From: Mucilaginibacter galii
Lineage (GTDB): Bacteria > Bacteroidota > Bacteroidia > Sphingobacteriales > Sphingobacteriaceae
Assembly: GCF_014635825.1 (NCBI RefSeq)
Contig: NZ_BMDO01000001.1
Coordinates: 124,001 to 188,000, forward strand
Reading direction: 5' to 3'
Length of the DNA stretch: 64,000 nt
Below the pieces are notes generated by a model. The model searched no databases. It saw only the letters and a list, made by a program, of their open reading frames with translations, and was not told the DNA's origin. The translations under genes were made by a program, and so were the position numbers. Positions 63,031 to 64,000 of this stretch are shown here, piece by piece; the stretch's first letter is position 1, and each line of letters opens with the position of its first letter.

Positions 63031-63979
63031 TTTTTATCAAGGTGTCAATGGCTTCTTTAACAGTAGGCATGTGCGTGCATACCCGCGAATCCATAATATC
63101 GCCACCAAAGCCATTCTCTTCGGTCGATGCTTTTTTACTCAAGGCTACAAGCTGTGTTTTAAGTTCAACCGGCTTGTAGCTTTCCAAGGTCCAAAGGGCT
63201 ATAACCTTAATAAAATCACTTGTTTCTTTATCAGCAACAAGGCCCATTAATTCGCTCTTACTTTGTGATGTGTTATACGCAATTAAAGCCCTTGCAGCAG
63301 ATGCCTGCGCATGAAAACTGTAATTTGCTTTAACGAACACGGCCAGCTGTTTTTCATAGCCCTTTAAACGTAAATGATAAATGCATTCTAAAGCAATATG
63401 CTGGTTGTAGAAGTTCTGCATTTCATCAGGTGTTGGTCCGGCCGGCTTTGTTGCCAGGTTCTTGGTAACAAAATCATTTATATACTTGGTATCGTAGGGT
63501 AAGTTATGATAATTATTAAAAATGGCTTGCATAGTGGGCTCGTAGACATTGGCAGTTGTACGCGCCTGATGATAGCTATGACGGTAGGTACCTGCCACAA
63601 TGCCGTTTTTAACCCAGGCAAAACCGGTAGTTGGCGTGGCAATAGCATACTGTTCTCCTTTATTCTTCTTCAAAAAGAAGTAGCAGCTATCAATTCCCTT
63701 AAAATGAAATTCAGGCCCCTCACCTGCCGATGTGCTGCACAAGTGCAGTAGATAAAAACCCGACACTTTGATGTCGCCACTTACTTTTTCACCTCCTATG
63801 GTTTTTATAACATTGATCGTAATGCCTTTGTCGGCATCCACTGATTTTACCCTGGCCAATACAAAGCAATCTGCCTGACTAATGACCTTATCCATCCATG
63901 GCTCATTCCATGTGGTGGCGTCAGCTTTAAAAACTGCTATTGAAAATAATAAGATTAAAATTGATTTCAATGATGACAT
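63023..63979 (-). CDS. Secreted hypothetical protein
   Basis: A 318-residue exported protein that I do not recognise by name. Signal peptide at the start (SILILLFSIAVFKADA). A mixed N-terminal part (FVLARVKSVDADKGITINVIKTIGGEKVSGDIKVSGF) looks beta-rich; the C-terminal half (HIALECIYHLRLKGYEKQLAVFVKANYSFHAQASAARALIAYN, KVIALWTLESYKP) is helical and repeat-like, as in HEAT-type or armadillo arrays. Its 3' end overlaps the DUF1349 gene by 8 bp on the opposite strand. The start lies just inside the window end, and its upstream region is cut off. Confidence 0.75.
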   Translation of the reverse strand: MSSLKSILILLFSIAVFKADATTWNEPWMDKVISQADCFVLARVKSVDADKGITINVIKTIGGEKVSGDIKVSGFYLLHLCSTSAGEGPEFHFKGIDSCYFFLKKNKGEQYAIATPTTGFAWVKNGIVAGTYRHSYHQARTTANVYEPTMQAIFNNYHNLPYDTKYINDFVTKNLATKPAGPTPDEMQNFYNQHIALECIYHLRLKGYEKQLAVFVKANYSFHAQASAARALIAYNTSQSKSELMGLVADKETSDFIKVIALWTLESYKPVELKTQLVALSKKASTEENGFGGDIMDSRVCTHMPTVKEAIDTLIKTI

Positions 63980-64000
63980 TGGGTTTAAGATTATTACAAT

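Overview
The window looks like chromosome of a member of the Bacteroidota, most probably family Sphingobacteriaceae (Mucilaginibacter/Pedobacter-like). The signs are Bacteroidota -7 promoter elements (TAnnTTTG) instead of sigma70 boxes, no Shine-Dalgarno signals ahead of most starts, serine palmitoyltransferase and other sphingolipid genes, DUF5686-type outer-membrane proteins, a GH95 fucosidase, and C/G-rich interspersed repeats in several intergenic spaces. No rRNA, tRNA, CRISPR, transposase or prophage was found. About 57 protein genes are supported, one of them a 44-residue gene.

Layout. 1-13 kb: end of an MCE/MlaD lipid-transport gene, a nested palindromic repeat cluster, rnz with a STAS gene, purC, PhoH-like ATPase, SAM hydroxide adenosyltransferase, an MsbA-like ABC exporter, a beta-CASP metallo-hydrolase, a TTTPGTG-repeat lipoprotein, serC-serA, rpe. 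13-23 kb: pnp-rpsO, a thioesterase, a small ABC transporter, ddl, a MerR regulator, comEC and a secreted protein. 23-28 kb: a four-gene minus-strand operon (CDF transporter, NUDIX, bioA, ferritin-like protein) and a PLP aminotransferase. 27.8-35.7 kb: two paralogous beta-barrel proteins and a tripartite RND efflux operon (TolC, adaptor, permease).

36.0-46.8 kb is the most interesting part: a co-directional block that reads as a de novo sphingolipid and inositol-lipid pathway. Serine palmitoyltransferase, a GNAT-like candidate ceramide synthase and an NAD-dependent epimerase/reductase (candidate CerR) are joined by ATGA overlaps. They are followed by myo-inositol-phosphate synthase, a DUF5686 protein, a CDP-alcohol phosphatidyltransferase, a DUF4833-like protein, a fatty-acid-hydroxylase-like membrane enzyme and an Aur1-like PAP2 enzyme. 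Together they could make 2-hydroxylated ceramide, inositol phosphate and phosphatidylinositol, and join them into inositol phosphorylceramide.

46.9-64 kb: a secreted TPR-like protein, a metallophosphoesterase, a HAD phosphatase, a DUF4385-like protein, mnmE, a 44-aa lysine-rich protein, a GNAT-nitrilase fusion, GH95 fucosidase divergent from an AraC regulator, a zinc alcohol dehydrogenase with operator-like palindromes, a CAP-domain protein, an HTH regulator with a long inverted repeat over its promoter, a nucleoid-associated protein, a DUF1349-like protein and a secreted protein. Regulatory signals include about fifteen -7 elements, four of them only 3-5 nt ahead of the ATG (likely leaderless mRNAs), and many perfect-stem terminators. 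All calls rest on reading motifs by eye; no database search was possible.
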